Assembly (NCBI GenBank): GCA_030832185.1
Contig: JAURJQ010000007.1
Location: 1-36,943 of the forward strand
DNA: 36,943 bases
Origin: Chitinophagales bacterium
GTDB lineage: Bacteria > Bacteroidota > Bacteroidia > Chitinophagales > JADJOU01
Direction of reading: 5' to 3'
In this document: positions 24,415 to 32,470 of the stretch, piece by piece
Numbering within the stretch: the first letter of the stretch is position 1
How the letters are laid out: each line of letters starts with the position of its first letter
Notes under the pieces: model-generated
Seen by the model: the letters and a program-made list of their open reading frames with translations, nothing else
Database searches by the model: none
Told to the model about the DNA's origin: nothing
Made by a program: the position numbers and the translations under genes

Positions 24415-25293
24415 CTATATTTGAATTAACTGCTTTTTGATTTTTTCACGGAGGGCATCCGAGGCATTAACCAGAGGCAATCTTACAGCATCTGTGGTGA
24501 TATTTTGAAGGCCTAAAGCAGATTTAATACCTACAGGGTTGCCTTCTTCAAATATAGATTCTATAATATCTGCTAGTCTAAATTGAATAGCTGTCGCTTC
24601 TTCAAACTCGCCATTAAGACCATGTTGAATCATGGTAGAGAACTCTTTTGGCAATAAATTAGCAATGACCGAAATACAGCCATCCATTCCGAAAGAAAGT
24701 TGCGGAACCACTAGATTATCATCCCCACTTAAAACTATAAAGTCCTTTGGCTTATTTTTCACCAATTTCATGCATTGGTCAATATTTCCGCTAGCCTCTT
24801 TGATAGCCACTATCTTATCTACTTCTCTAGCAAGTTTTAAGCTAGTGTCAGCTAAAATATTAGAAGCAGTTCTTCCTGGTACATTGTACAAAATTATAGG
24901 TAATGGAGAAGCCTTGGCTATGGTCTTATAGTGCTGATAAATACCTTCTTGGCTTGGTTTATTGTAATATGGGCTTGCACTCAGAATAAAGCTATAGCCT
25001 GTTAGATCTGCTTCGTTAATTTCGTCCACTACTTGAAGTGTATTATTACCGCCGAATCCAGCGATCAAATTCACTTTTCCATCAGCTTCTGCAGCGACAA
25101 ATCTTAATATTTCTGCTTTTTCTTCCTTGGTTAATGTAGGTGTCTCGCCTGTAGTACCTAAAACTATAAGTGAATTTACGCCCCCTTTAATACAGTGAGC
25201 TACTAGTTTTTTCAATGCTGGATAGTCTATATCGTTCTTCTTATCAAATGGCGTAACTAATGCTACACCTGTTCCTCTCAATTGACTACTCAT
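24415..25293 (-). CDS. dapA: 4-hydroxy-tetrahydrodipicolinate synthase
   Basis: Condenses pyruvate with aspartate semialdehyde in the lysine/diaminopimelate pathway. The 292-residue TIM barrel carries the GTTGETPTL phosphate-type motif at residues 46-54, the catalytic Tyr136 and Arg141 (LYNVPGRT), and the Schiff-base Lys165 (VAIKEASGN). The order and spacing match DapA. It forms an operon-like cluster with the DUF6913 gene and accA on the minus strand; its ATG overlaps the stop of the DUF6913 gene by 1 nt. Confidence 0.96.
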   Translation of the reverse strand: MSSQLRGTGVALVTPFDKKNDIDYPALKKLVAHCIKGGVNSLIVLGTTGETPTLTKEEKAEILRFVAAEADGKVNLIAGFGGNNTLQVVDEINEADLTGYSFILSASPYYNKPSQEGIYQHYKTIAKASPLPIILYNVPGRTASNILADTSLKLAREVDKIVAIKEASGNIDQCMKLVKNKPKDFIVLSGDDNLVVPQLSFGMDGCISVIANLLPKEFSTMIQHGLNGEFEEATAIQFRLADIIESIFEEGNPVGIKSALGLQNITTDAVRLPLVNASDALREKIKKQLIQI

Positions 25294-25814
25294 TATGTTT
25301 TAATTTCTGTTATAAAATTCATTAATTTATTCACTATATCCTTTCCACTAAGATTACTATCAGAACCCAATATGATATCGAATAGAGCAGGATTTTGTTT
25401 ATAATTTATTCCTAGTCTCAATTTTGATTTCGAGTGGGCAAATATAACGTTTAGTGGAGAGTTTAAACCATTAAAAAAACCCAAAACTAAATCAAAATCC
25501 ATGACTGTAAAGTCAAAGAGCTGCTGCTTAGTAGGATAGCCATACCAGTTTAAGTCTTTTCTAGAGAATAAAAAGGGTTCGTATTTTTTTTCATCCGAAT
25601 TAATAAAAGCGAATACAGAAATATTCTTTCCTTCATTTTTCAATTTAATCTCAAGATCTCTCATCTCTGCAATCATTAAGAAATCTGTAGCATCATAGAC
25701 CAATCCAATGTTCTTTACCTCGGAAAATTCTTGCAATAACAAATTCTTTCGACCATGATCGATTTCCCTATTCAAACGCTTAAAAAAGAAGTAGTCTTTT
25801 ATTTCTTGAATCAT
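25293..25814 (-). CDS. DUF6913-like conserved protein between accA and dapA
   Basis: A 173-residue cytosolic protein without a signal or membrane segment. It reads as an alpha/beta domain (NIGLVYDATDFLMIAEMRDLEIKLKNEGKNISVFAFINSDEK... FDLVLGFFNGLNSPLNVIFAHSKSKLRLGINY). The order of elements and its position next to dapA match the family I know as DUF6913 in Bacteroidota; this identification is from memory. Its stop overlaps the dapA start by 1 nt and it starts 11 nt after accA, so it is co-transcribed with both. Function is unknown. Confidence 0.72.
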   Translation of the reverse strand: MIQEIKDYFFFKRLNREIDHGRKNLLLQEFSEVKNIGLVYDATDFLMIAEMRDLEIKLKNEGKNISVFAFINSDEKKYEPFLFSRKDLNWYGYPTKQQLFDFTVMDFDLVLGFFNGLNSPLNVIFAHSKSKLRLGINYKQNPALFDIILGSDSNLSGKDIVNKLMNFITEIKT

Positions 25815-25825
25815 CTAGCTAGCCA

Positions 25826-26806
25826 TTATCCTACCTCTATAGCGCTGCTCATAGCACTATATTTTTCTATTCTGGCAGTGACTCTATCTTCAGGTTTCAT
25901 TTTGCATAATACCGCTAGATTTTCTATGATATGTGTCTTAAGATGGAGAGCCATCTCTTCTGGCTGATAATGAGCGCCCCCAGCTGGCTCCGCTAGTATA
26001 CCATCTATAAGTTTATTTCTTAGGTTATCGTCCGGAGTCAATTTCAAAGCTTCTGCAGCTCTTTCTTTATGCTCCCAACTTCTCCATAAGATACTAGAAC
26101 AAGACTCAGGGGATATCACCGTAAACCATGTGTTTTCCAACATAAAAACCTTATCGCCCACTCCTATTCCTAAGGCTCCGCCTGAAGCCCCTTCGCCTAT
26201 GATGTAACATAGGATAGGTACCTGAAGTTTTGCCATTTCAAATAGATTTCTAGCGATGGCTTCTGCCTGTCCTCTATCCTCAGCTTCTATACCCGGGAAA
26301 GCTCCCGGAGTATCAATCAAGGTGACTACAGGAATATTAAATTTTTCTGCCATTTTCATAGCACGAAGTGCCTTTCGATAGCCTTCTGGGTATGGCATTC
26401 CGAAATTTCGATATTGCCTCATTTTAGTATTAGCTCCTTTTTGATGGCCGATAAGCATAACCGATTGTCCATTGATTTGCGCCATTTTACATACAATAGC
26501 TTTATCATCCTTTACATTTCTATCTCCATGTATTTCTATACTAAAATCTGAAATATGATCCATGTAGAACAAAGCATAAGGACGATTAGGATGACGAGAT
26601 AACTGTACTTTCTGCCAAGTACTTAGACCTTGAGTTACTCTTAGTTTTTCAGCTTCTAAATTACCTTTGAGTAGCTGAATCTTATCTGTGAGATCTATAT
26701 TCGATTTCTTCTCCATTGCCAACATCTCATCTATCTGATTCTGAATAAGCTCTATAGGAGCCTCAAAATCTAGATACTGAATCGGGGAACTTTCATTACT
26801 AATCAT
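25826..26806 (-). CDS. accA: Acetyl-CoA carboxylase carboxyltransferase subunit alpha
   Basis: Partner of AccD in malonyl-CoA synthesis. The 326-residue protein shows the AccA pattern: helical N-terminal segment (LDFEAPIELIQNQIDEM), RHPNRPYALFYMDHISDFSIEIHGDRN, GHQKGANTKMRQYRNFGMPYPEGYRKALR, the TLIDTPGAFPGIEAEDRGQAEAIA active-site loop and GEGASGGALGIGVGD. The 239-bp upstream gap (26807-27045) holds the promoter and no evident gene. It heads the accA-DUF6913-dapA cluster. Confidence 0.97.
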   Translation of the reverse strand: MISNESSPIQYLDFEAPIELIQNQIDEMLAMEKKSNIDLTDKIQLLKGNLEAEKLRVTQGLSTWQKVQLSRHPNRPYALFYMDHISDFSIEIHGDRNVKDDKAIVCKMAQINGQSVMLIGHQKGANTKMRQYRNFGMPYPEGYRKALRAMKMAEKFNIPVVTLIDTPGAFPGIEAEDRGQAEAIARNLFEMAKLQVPILCYIIGEGASGGALGIGVGDKVFMLENTWFTVISPESCSSILWRSWEHKERAAEALKLTPDDNLRNKLIDGILAEPAGGAHYQPEEMALHLKTHIIENLAVLCKMKPEDRVTARIEKYSAMSSAIEVG

Positions 26807-26829
26807 AATTCTTAATAATTAAATATTGG

Positions 26830-26837
26830 CAAATATA
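26830..26837 (-). promoter_or_regulatory. -7 promoter box of accA
   Basis: Reads TATATTTG on the minus strand, 23 nt upstream of the accA ATG. No -33 TTG is evident. It should drive accA, the DUF6913 gene and dapA. Confidence 0.5.
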
Positions 26838-27045
26838 AGCGAGATTTTTAATACGTGGTAGTTGAATGAATAAGCAAATGAAAATCAATTTATTATAGCG
26901 ATAAATAAACAAACTAAGTATATTTGGAATAATAGTTTTAAACTATGTAATCTAGTACATTTTAATTCAATTTAAACAAAAAAACAGAATATTTAGGACT
27001 ATTTATACTAGTAGATTAGAAAAATAGACATTTTATTAAATTATC

Positions 27046-28002
27046 CTAAGCTTTCAGCTTTCTCAATGCTTCATTAAACTTAGGCATTACCTCAAATGCA
27101 TCTCCTACAATTCCATAATCCGCAGCCTTAAAAAATGGCGCTTCGGGGTCGGTATTGATGACTACAATAGTTTTAGAACTTGACACTCCCGCTAAATGCT
27201 GAATGGCTCCAGAGATTCCAACAGCTATATATAAATTAGGTGAAATAGCCAATCCTGTCTGACCCACATGCTCATGGTGAGGGCGCCAGTGCACATCTGC
27301 TACAGCGCGGCTGCATGCAGTAGCGGCCCCTAGTATCTTGGCACATTCTTCTATCATACCCCAGTTTTCAGGTCCTTTTAAACCTCTACCAGCCGATACT
27401 ACAAGGTCTGCTTCACTCAGTGGTATATCTCCAGAGACGAGTTCGCTTTTGATATACTTAGTAGAAAAATCTGCAGCTGATACTGAGGTTGCAGCTGCGA
27501 CAACTTCACAACTCGTCGGATTCTTTTCAGCAGGAATAGAGTTCGAAGCTAGTGACACTATTTTTACATCAGTATGTATTTGATAATTGGCTACTGCCTT
27601 ACCTGAAAATACATTCTTACTTATGACAAAGCCATTCGAGGTATTGGCGAGTGCATTCGCGCCATTAACTAGACCAGCATTCAGTCTCACTGACAGTCTA
27701 GGTGCTAGTGCTTTTCCATTCTGATTAAATGGGAGAACAAGAATTTGACCTCCATTCGCATTGAATATTTCGGCAACAGCTTTCGCAAAAGCCTTACTAT
27801 CAAAATGACTGAATATAGCATCGCTGACCTGAAATAATTTGTTAATTCCATATTCACCTACTACATTGCTATCACAAGGAGTCAAACAAATAGCAGCCAC
27901 AGAGCTACTCATTTTATCTGCTAATTTTTTACCATAAGTCAAAACCTCAAAAGAAGATTTTTTCAATTGACCATTTACTGCTTCTATATATACTATTACC
28001 AT
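27046..28002 (-). CDS. etfA: Electron transfer flavoprotein subunit alpha
   Basis: FAD-carrying subunit of the ETF heterodimer that takes electrons from acyl-CoA dehydrogenases. The 318-residue product ends with the FAD-binding region VSAGRGLKGPENWGMIEECAKILGAA... VGQTGLAISPNLYIAVGISGAIQHLAGVSSSKTIVVINTDPEAPFF, which is canonical. A TTG two codons upstream also opens the frame, but the ATG at 28002 is the better start. It follows etfB by 52 nt on the minus strand; together they form the etfBA pair. Confidence 0.94.
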   Translation of the reverse strand: MVIVYIEAVNGQLKKSSFEVLTYGKKLADKMSSSVAAICLTPCDSNVVGEYGINKLFQVSDAIFSHFDSKAFAKAVAEIFNANGGQILVLPFNQNGKALAPRLSVRLNAGLVNGANALANTSNGFVISKNVFSGKAVANYQIHTDVKIVSLASNSIPAEKNPTSCEVVAAATSVSAADFSTKYIKSELVSGDIPLSEADLVVSAGRGLKGPENWGMIEECAKILGAATACSRAVADVHWRPHHEHVGQTGLAISPNLYIAVGISGAIQHLAGVSSSKTIVVINTDPEAPFFKAADYGIVGDAFEVMPKFNEALRKLKA

Positions 28003-28054
28003 ATCCAATTTTTATTTTTTATCTAAAATCTAATTTCTAATATCTAACTTCTAC

Positions 28055-28801
28055 CTAAATTACCTTGGCTTCTTCGTTCAGAGCTTTTACCAAAGCTTCT
28101 ACTTCATCTATAGAAAATAATTTAACAGCTGATTTAGACTTAGGTTCATCAAATTTTACAATAGTCACCAAAGGATCACCGCCTACAGCAGCTATTTTTG
28201 CTAAAGGCTTTGTTTTTGCCATCATGATTCCTTTCATATTTGGAAGACGCTGCTCTGCCATACCTTTCTGAGCCGATAGTACAAATGGTGTAGAAACCTC
28301 CATCACTTCTTCTCCACCTTCTACTTCGCGGTTGAGTGTGGCTACATTACCATTCATATCCCACTTAGATACCTGCGATACAAAAGCACAATCCATAAAC
28401 TCTGCTATCATACCACCTACTGAAAAGCTATTGTAATCAATTGTTTCTTTTCCAGTTACCACCACATCATAGTTATTTGTTCTAGCATAATTAGCTATTT
28501 CCTTCGCTACATAAAATGGCTCTAAATCATCTGCAGATTCAATCAATACCGCATCATCTGCGCCAATAGCTAAAGCTTTTCTCAAATACTGATCATTATC
28601 ACCTGCACCTACATTGATGACTGTCACTTTTCCTGCACCTGCTGCTTCTTTCAATTCTATTGCTCTGACCAATGCATACCATTCATCTGTAGGGTTGAGA
28701 ATATAAGTAACACCGTCGCTAGCGAACTTGGTATTATTATCTTTAAAAGCAATCTTAGCCGTAGTATCTGGCACCTTGCTTACGCAAACTAAAATGTTCA
28801 T
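28055..28801 (-). CDS. etfB: Electron transfer flavoprotein subunit beta
   Basis: Partner of EtfA; binds AMP and helps hold FAD. The 248-residue product starts MNILVCVSKVPDTTAKIAF and has LNPTDEWYALVRAIELKEAAGAGKVTVINVGAGD, the nucleotide-domain pattern of EtfB, followed by VTGKETIDYNSFSVGGMIAEFM and the recognition loop VEGGEEVMEVSTPFVLSAQKGMAEQRLPNMKGIM. It is the first gene of the etfBA pair and starts with ATG. No promoter was recognised in the 81-bp gap upstream. Confidence 0.94.
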   Translation of the reverse strand: MNILVCVSKVPDTTAKIAFKDNNTKFASDGVTYILNPTDEWYALVRAIELKEAAGAGKVTVINVGAGDNDQYLRKALAIGADDAVLIESADDLEPFYVAKEIANYARTNNYDVVVTGKETIDYNSFSVGGMIAEFMDCAFVSQVSKWDMNGNVATLNREVEGGEEVMEVSTPFVLSAQKGMAEQRLPNMKGIMMAKTKPLAKIAAVGGDPLVTIVKFDEPKSKSAVKLFSIDEVEALVKALNEEAKVI

Positions 28802-28882
28802 ATAATTGATTTATTTTTTTTAAGTTGTTTCTTTGTTGGAATATCTCTACTATTAAAATCAAGAATTCAAAATTTTCAATTC

Positions 28883-29593
28883 TTAACCCATATTATGGTA
28901 TACAGCTTGCACATCTTCATCTTCTTCCAATCGCTCTATGAGCTTCTCTACTTCCGCTACTTGTTCTGGAGTTAAATCATCTTTTGTATTCATAGGAACT
29001 CTCTCCTTTTCAGCTGATAGAATAGCTATGCCCATGCTGTCCAAAGCCTGTTGCATTTTACCGAAATCTGTAAACGCCACTTGAATAAATGATTCTCCTT
29101 CTTCTGTGCCAATTTCTTCTAGTCCAAAGTCGATTAGCTCTAATTCCAGATCTTCTAGATTTTTCCCAGCTATATCTATGGTGAAAAAAGCTTTATGGTC
29201 GAATAGAAACTCTACTGAACCTGAGTTACCAAGCGCTCCTCCGCATTTATTGAAATGAGAACGCACATTAGCCACCGTTCGATTCGTATTATCTGTAGCC
29301 GTTTCTACCAGAAAAGCTACTCCATGAGGACCGAATCCTTCATAAAGCACCTCTGCAAAATCCTTTTCATCCTTTCCTAGGGCTTTTTTAATAGCACGCT
29401 CTACGTTCTCTTTAGGCATATTGGCCGCCTTTCCATTCTGAATCGCTATACGCAGTCTAGTATTGGTGTCGGGATCAGGACCACCGCTTTTCACAGCCAT
29501 GACTATTTCCTTTCCTATCCGTGTAAACGTTACAGCCATTTTGCTCCATCGAGCCATTTTGGCTGCTTTTCGGTATTCAAACGCGCGTCCCAT
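28883..29593 (-). CDS. YebC/PmpR-family protein
   Basis: A 236-residue protein of the YebC family (TACO1 superfamily), known as DNA-binding regulators in some bacteria and linked to relief of ribosome stalling in others. The N-terminus MGRAFEYRKAAKMARWSKMAVTFTRIGKEI and the motifs GGPDPDTNTRLRIAIQNGKAANMPKENVERAIKKA, YEGFGPHGVAFLVETATDNTNRTVANVRSHFNKCGG and GSVEFLFD are diagnostic. Length is typical. It lies upstream of etfBA on the same strand with an 81-nt gap and has its own -7 box. Confidence 0.94.
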   Translation of the reverse strand: MGRAFEYRKAAKMARWSKMAVTFTRIGKEIVMAVKSGGPDPDTNTRLRIAIQNGKAANMPKENVERAIKKALGKDEKDFAEVLYEGFGPHGVAFLVETATDNTNRTVANVRSHFNKCGGALGNSGSVEFLFDHKAFFTIDIAGKNLEDLELELIDFGLEEIGTEEGESFIQVAFTDFGKMQQALDSMGIAILSAEKERVPMNTKDDLTPEQVAEVEKLIERLEEDEDVQAVYHNMG

Positions 29594-29651
29594 CTCGTTC
29601 TTTCTTTTATTTTTATTTTATACTCCTCCCTAACCTTATTTTCAATGAGGG

Positions 29652-29659
29652 CAAATTTA
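29652..29659 (-). promoter_or_regulatory. -7 promoter box of the yebC-family gene
   Basis: Reads TAAATTTG on the minus strand, 58 nt upstream of the ATG at 29593. No -33 TTG is visible. Confidence 0.4.
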
Positions 29660-29748
29660 CAGGAAAATTTTTATTCCTAAATGGAATTAGTTTAAGGATT
29701 CTAAAAAAATAAAAACAGAGAAAGATGAATCCAAGTTCTTTATAATAC

Positions 29749-30471
29749 TTATCTTTTCCAGTCAATGACTCTTCGAACTATAGTGTATCCATTTTCAGGA
29801 TTATTCCAGCTATTCAGTACATTTTGTTTTTCTAATTTATGATACTCCGCATAGATCAAACCTATCCGCGGGGCATAGGTCTCAAAAAAATGAGTTTTTT
29901 CGATGGCATTCGTATCCAGATACTGTAAAACCGTGATAGTGGAATCAAAACGAATGGATAAAATTGTTTTAGACTGGAAAAGGTCAATATATCTATAATC
30001 CCAATCAGCATATAGTTTTGTAATAGAAGTATCTATAAACTTGTTCCCTTTCCATGATACTGCGGGATTGATAGGTGAATACAGCTTGATGAATCTTAAA
30101 TTACTTTCGTTTTGAGTAATAAAATTTGCATGTGGCTGAATAGACTTATTCTTTTGAAAAACCCAAGGATCTGAAAGTGACTTTCTGCTAAAAACCTTGA
30201 CCTTGTATTGAACCGGTGTATCAAATCCGATGATGGTATCTTCGATGAGTTCTCGAATAAATCCAGTAGTTTCTGTGACTATTGGCTGGGGATCTAAGCC
30301 GCTCTTAACGTAACTCGTAGAGTCAACACGATAATCTATCCAGTATCCAATATTAATTGGGTAGTAGCTATCATAACTATTTACTTCTTCTAAAGTGAAC
30401 TTGTCTAGAACTTTCTCACAAGACGATAGTGTAATAACTAATATAAAACTAAAAATTCTAGCCTGCTTCAT
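29749..30471 (-). CDS. Lipoprotein of unknown function
   Basis: A 240-residue protein with lipoprotein signal MKQARIFSFILVITLSSC (Cys18, lipobox LSSC). The mature part starts EKVLDKFTLEEVNSYDSYYPINIGYWIDYRVDSTSY and continues as alternating polar strands (FIRELIEDTIIGFDTPVQYKVKVFSR). I recall similar short lipoproteins, beginning with a YYP(L)xxGxWxxYxVDS motif, as widespread in Bacteroidota, but no function is known to me. It is preceded 19 nt upstream by the tiny lipoprotein gene at 30491-30610, with which it may be co-transcribed. Confidence 0.78.
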   Translation of the reverse strand: MKQARIFSFILVITLSSCEKVLDKFTLEEVNSYDSYYPINIGYWIDYRVDSTSYVKSGLDPQPIVTETTGFIRELIEDTIIGFDTPVQYKVKVFSRKSLSDPWVFQKNKSIQPHANFITQNESNLRFIKLYSPINPAVSWKGNKFIDTSITKLYADWDYRYIDLFQSKTILSIRFDSTITVLQYLDTNAIEKTHFFETYAPRIGLIYAEYHKLEKQNVLNSWNNPENGYTIVRRVIDWKR

Positions 30472-30490
30472 GGTCTGCTAGAGAGCAAGA

Positions 30491-30610
30491 TTAAGCTTGC
30501 TGGGACGAAGTATTTTCCTCTGCCTGAGAGTAGGCAGGACAGGTTTTGCTTCTACATGCAGAAGCAGTTAATAAAACTACGATAGCGGATAAAAACAATA
30601 CCTTTTTCAT
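30491..30610 (-). CDS. 39-residue small lipoprotein
   Basis: A short ORF from ATG 30610 to TAA 30491. It encodes a signal-like N-terminus (MKKVLFLSAIVVLLTASAC) with a candidate lipidated Cys19, then a short mature part, RSKTCPAYSQ, followed by an acidic, Ser/Gln-rich end. The -3 position of the lipobox is Ala rather than Leu, so the signal is somewhat atypical. The CPAY motif near the N-terminus of a very short mature lipoprotein recurs in Bacteroidota in my memory. It lies 19 nt upstream of the larger lipoprotein gene. The CCTGCC...GGCAGG-like partial palindrome in this region falls inside the coding sequence. Confidence 0.7.
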   Translation of the reverse strand: MKKVLFLSAIVVLLTASACRSKTCPAYSQAEENTSSQQA

Positions 30611-31024
30611 TCTATTCTGTTTATAAATACAAATAAGTAACCAGAAGAATTGCTTCCAGCTAAATAAAAAACGAAAATAGGGTATTTTTAGTATATTCGA
30701 ACAATTAAAATATCCACAACGACATTTTATAACGTACTTTATGCATATTTTTGGCGTCTAAGTTGATTTTTAAAGGAGTTCTGACTAATTTTTTTAATCA
30801 CATAGGACACAATAGAAAATCGAAGATTTTTTCTATGTATTCTAAAAACCCATACCTCTTATCAAATATGAAATATATTATAGTTGGTAACCTTCTATTT
30901 ATCTTAACTTCAAATTGAATGAAGTATTTTTGGCTTGTATCAAATGTATTGTTATCCTCTTCAATATATTCAATAATAGAAAACTATGTGTACTATGTGT
31001 TTTATTTTTCAATATAGAATAAGT

Positions 31025-31042
31025 TGTAAAACAAGTTTTACA
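31025..31042. promoter_or_regulatory. Operator-like palindrome upstream of radA
   Basis: TGTAAAAC and GTTTTACA form perfect 8-bp arms around AA. The right arm ends 21 nt before the radA -7 box, so it covers the position where the -33 element would sit. This is the layout of a repressor site, but no regulator can be named. Confidence 0.4.
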
Positions 31043-31063
31043 CATAGAATACAACATAGACCT

Positions 31064-31071
31064 TACTTTTG
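31064..31071 (+). promoter_or_regulatory. -7 promoter box of radA
   Basis: TACTTTTG matches TAnnTTTG, 34 nt before the TTG start of radA. No TTG is present at -33; the 18-bp palindrome occupies that position. Confidence 0.45.
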
Positions 31072-31105
31072 TTAATTAATATCATACAATAAATAATCAT
31101 AGAAA

Positions 31106-32470
31106 TTGGCAAAAATTAAAAAAGCATTTTTCTGCACCAATTGTGGAAATGAATCGACAAAATGGATAGGTCGCTGCCCTGGCTGCAATGAATGGAACAC
31201 CTATGTAGAAGAGATCATATCGAAGGAAAACTCCAATCCCAATCAATCTACTTTCAAAGATTTCTCGGTTAAAACCAAACCCGTCAAACTCACAGAAGTC
31301 AAGCAAAATGATATCTCGCGATTCTACTCCGATGACCCCGAATTCAATCGAGTATTGGGTGGAGGCATTGTCCCGGGCTCCATTGTTCTCATAGGCGGAG
31401 AACCTGGCATAGGGAAATCTACCTTGCTTTTACAAATCGCGCTCTCGCTCAATGATCTCAAAATCTTATATGTATCGGGAGAAGAGAGCGTAGAACAAAT
31501 CAAAATGCGAGCCGATAGAATTAATGTAAAGAACGATAGTCTCTATTTGTATTCCGAAACCTGCACACAGACGATATTTGAGCAAGTCAAAGCCATAGAA
31601 CCCAATCTCATAATCATAGACTCCGTGCAGACAGTTTATTCGCAGCATATACTATCCGCATCGGGCAGTATATCGCAGGTGCGAGAATGCGCGGGCGAGT
31701 TCCAACGACTAGCTAAGGAAACCAATATTCCTGTCATCCTCATAGGTCATATCAATAAAGAAGGGGAAATAGCCGGCCCTAAACTATTAGAGCATATCGT
31801 GGACACGGTACTACAATTTGAAGGGGATAGAAATTATACGCATCGACTGCTACGAACGATTAAAAATAGATTTGGGTCTGCACTAGAGCTAGGAGTCTAT
31901 GAAATGAAATCGCATGGACTGCAGCCCGTCATAAATCCTTCCGATATTCTACTAGGCAATAGAGATGAAGCTCTCAGCGGAGTAGCCATTGCTTCCACTA
32001 TGGAGGGTATGCGTCCGCTCATGATAGAAGTACAGGCACTAGTAGCGAATGCTGTCTATGGCAATCCGCAGCGGAGCTCGATAGGCTTCGATACCCGAAG
32101 GCTCAATATGCTCCTAGCTATTTTAGAGAAGCGAGGTGGATTTCAACTCTCCAATAAAGATGTATTTCTCAACCTTGCTGGTGGTATCAAAGTCAGCGAT
32201 CCAGCGCTAGATTTAGCCGTGCTAGCTGCGATTATTTCATCGTACAAGGACGAAGAAATCTCTAACAATACCGCCTTCTGCGCCGAGGTAGGCCTCAGTG
32301 GAGAAATAAGAGCAGTCTCCCGCATAGAGCAGCGCATAGCCGAAGCTGAAAAACTGGGATTTGATAAAATATTCATCTCCCGATATAATGCGAAACTGCC
32401 AAAAGATAAATTCTCTATTAAAATAGTGGAGGTAGGAAAAATAAGTGAAATATATGTGGGGTTGTTTTAA
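31106..32470 (+). CDS. radA: DNA repair protein RadA
   Basis: RecA-like helicase that extends recombination intermediates. The 454-residue product has the N-terminal zinc finger (Cys10, Cys13, Cys24 and Cys27 in FFCTNCG...GRCPGCNEW), Walker A GEPGIGKS at residues 98-105, the RadA-specific KNRFG motif (TIKNRFGSALELGVYEM), and a Lon-like C-terminal domain (GGIKVSDPALDLAVLAAIISS). The start is TTG at 31106: the preceding in-frame codon region has a TAG, and MAKIKKAFFCTNCG is the normal family N-terminus. Translated length is typical. Confidence 0.96.
   Translation: MAKIKKAFFCTNCGNESTKWIGRCPGCNEWNTYVEEIISKENSNPNQSTFKDFSVKTKPVKLTEVKQNDISRFYSDDPEFNRVLGGGIVPGSIVLIGGEPGIGKSTLLLQIALSLNDLKILYVSGEESVEQIKMRADRINVKNDSLYLYSETCTQTIFEQVKAIEPNLIIIDSVQTVYSQHILSASGSISQVRECAGEFQRLAKETNIPVILIGHINKEGEIAGPKLLEHIVDTVLQFEGDRNYTHRLLRTIKNRFGSALELGVYEMKSHGLQPVINPSDILLGNRDEALSGVAIASTMEGMRPLMIEVQALVANAVYGNPQRSSIGFDTRRLNMLLAILEKRGGFQLSNKDVFLNLAGGIKVSDPALDLAVLAAIISSYKDEEISNNTAFCAEVGLSGEIRAVSRIEQRIAEAEKLGFDKIFISRYNAKLPKDKFSIKIVEVGKISEIYVGLF

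Larger units (their letters stand above)
30611..31105. other. AT-rich intergenic region upstream of radA
   Basis: About 495 bp without a convincing gene. It holds an imperfect hairpin at 30812-30836 (ATAGAAAATC paired with GATTTTTTCTAT around GAA), six copies of the hexamer ACATAG/CTATGT between 30800 and 31059, an 18-bp palindrome and the radA -7 box. It looks like a long regulatory leader or a decayed segment. Confidence 0.5.

Noticed and set aside
26919-26926. TATATTTG on the plus strand in the gap between accA and etfA
   Set aside because: It matches the -7 consensus, but no plus-strand gene follows (the next gene ends here on the minus strand), so it is probably chance or antisense.
30522-30540. 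GCCTG...AGGCAGG partial palindrome upstream of the lipoprotein at 30471
   Set aside because: At first it looked like a REP element, but it lies within the coding frame of the 39-residue lipoprotein, which explains it.
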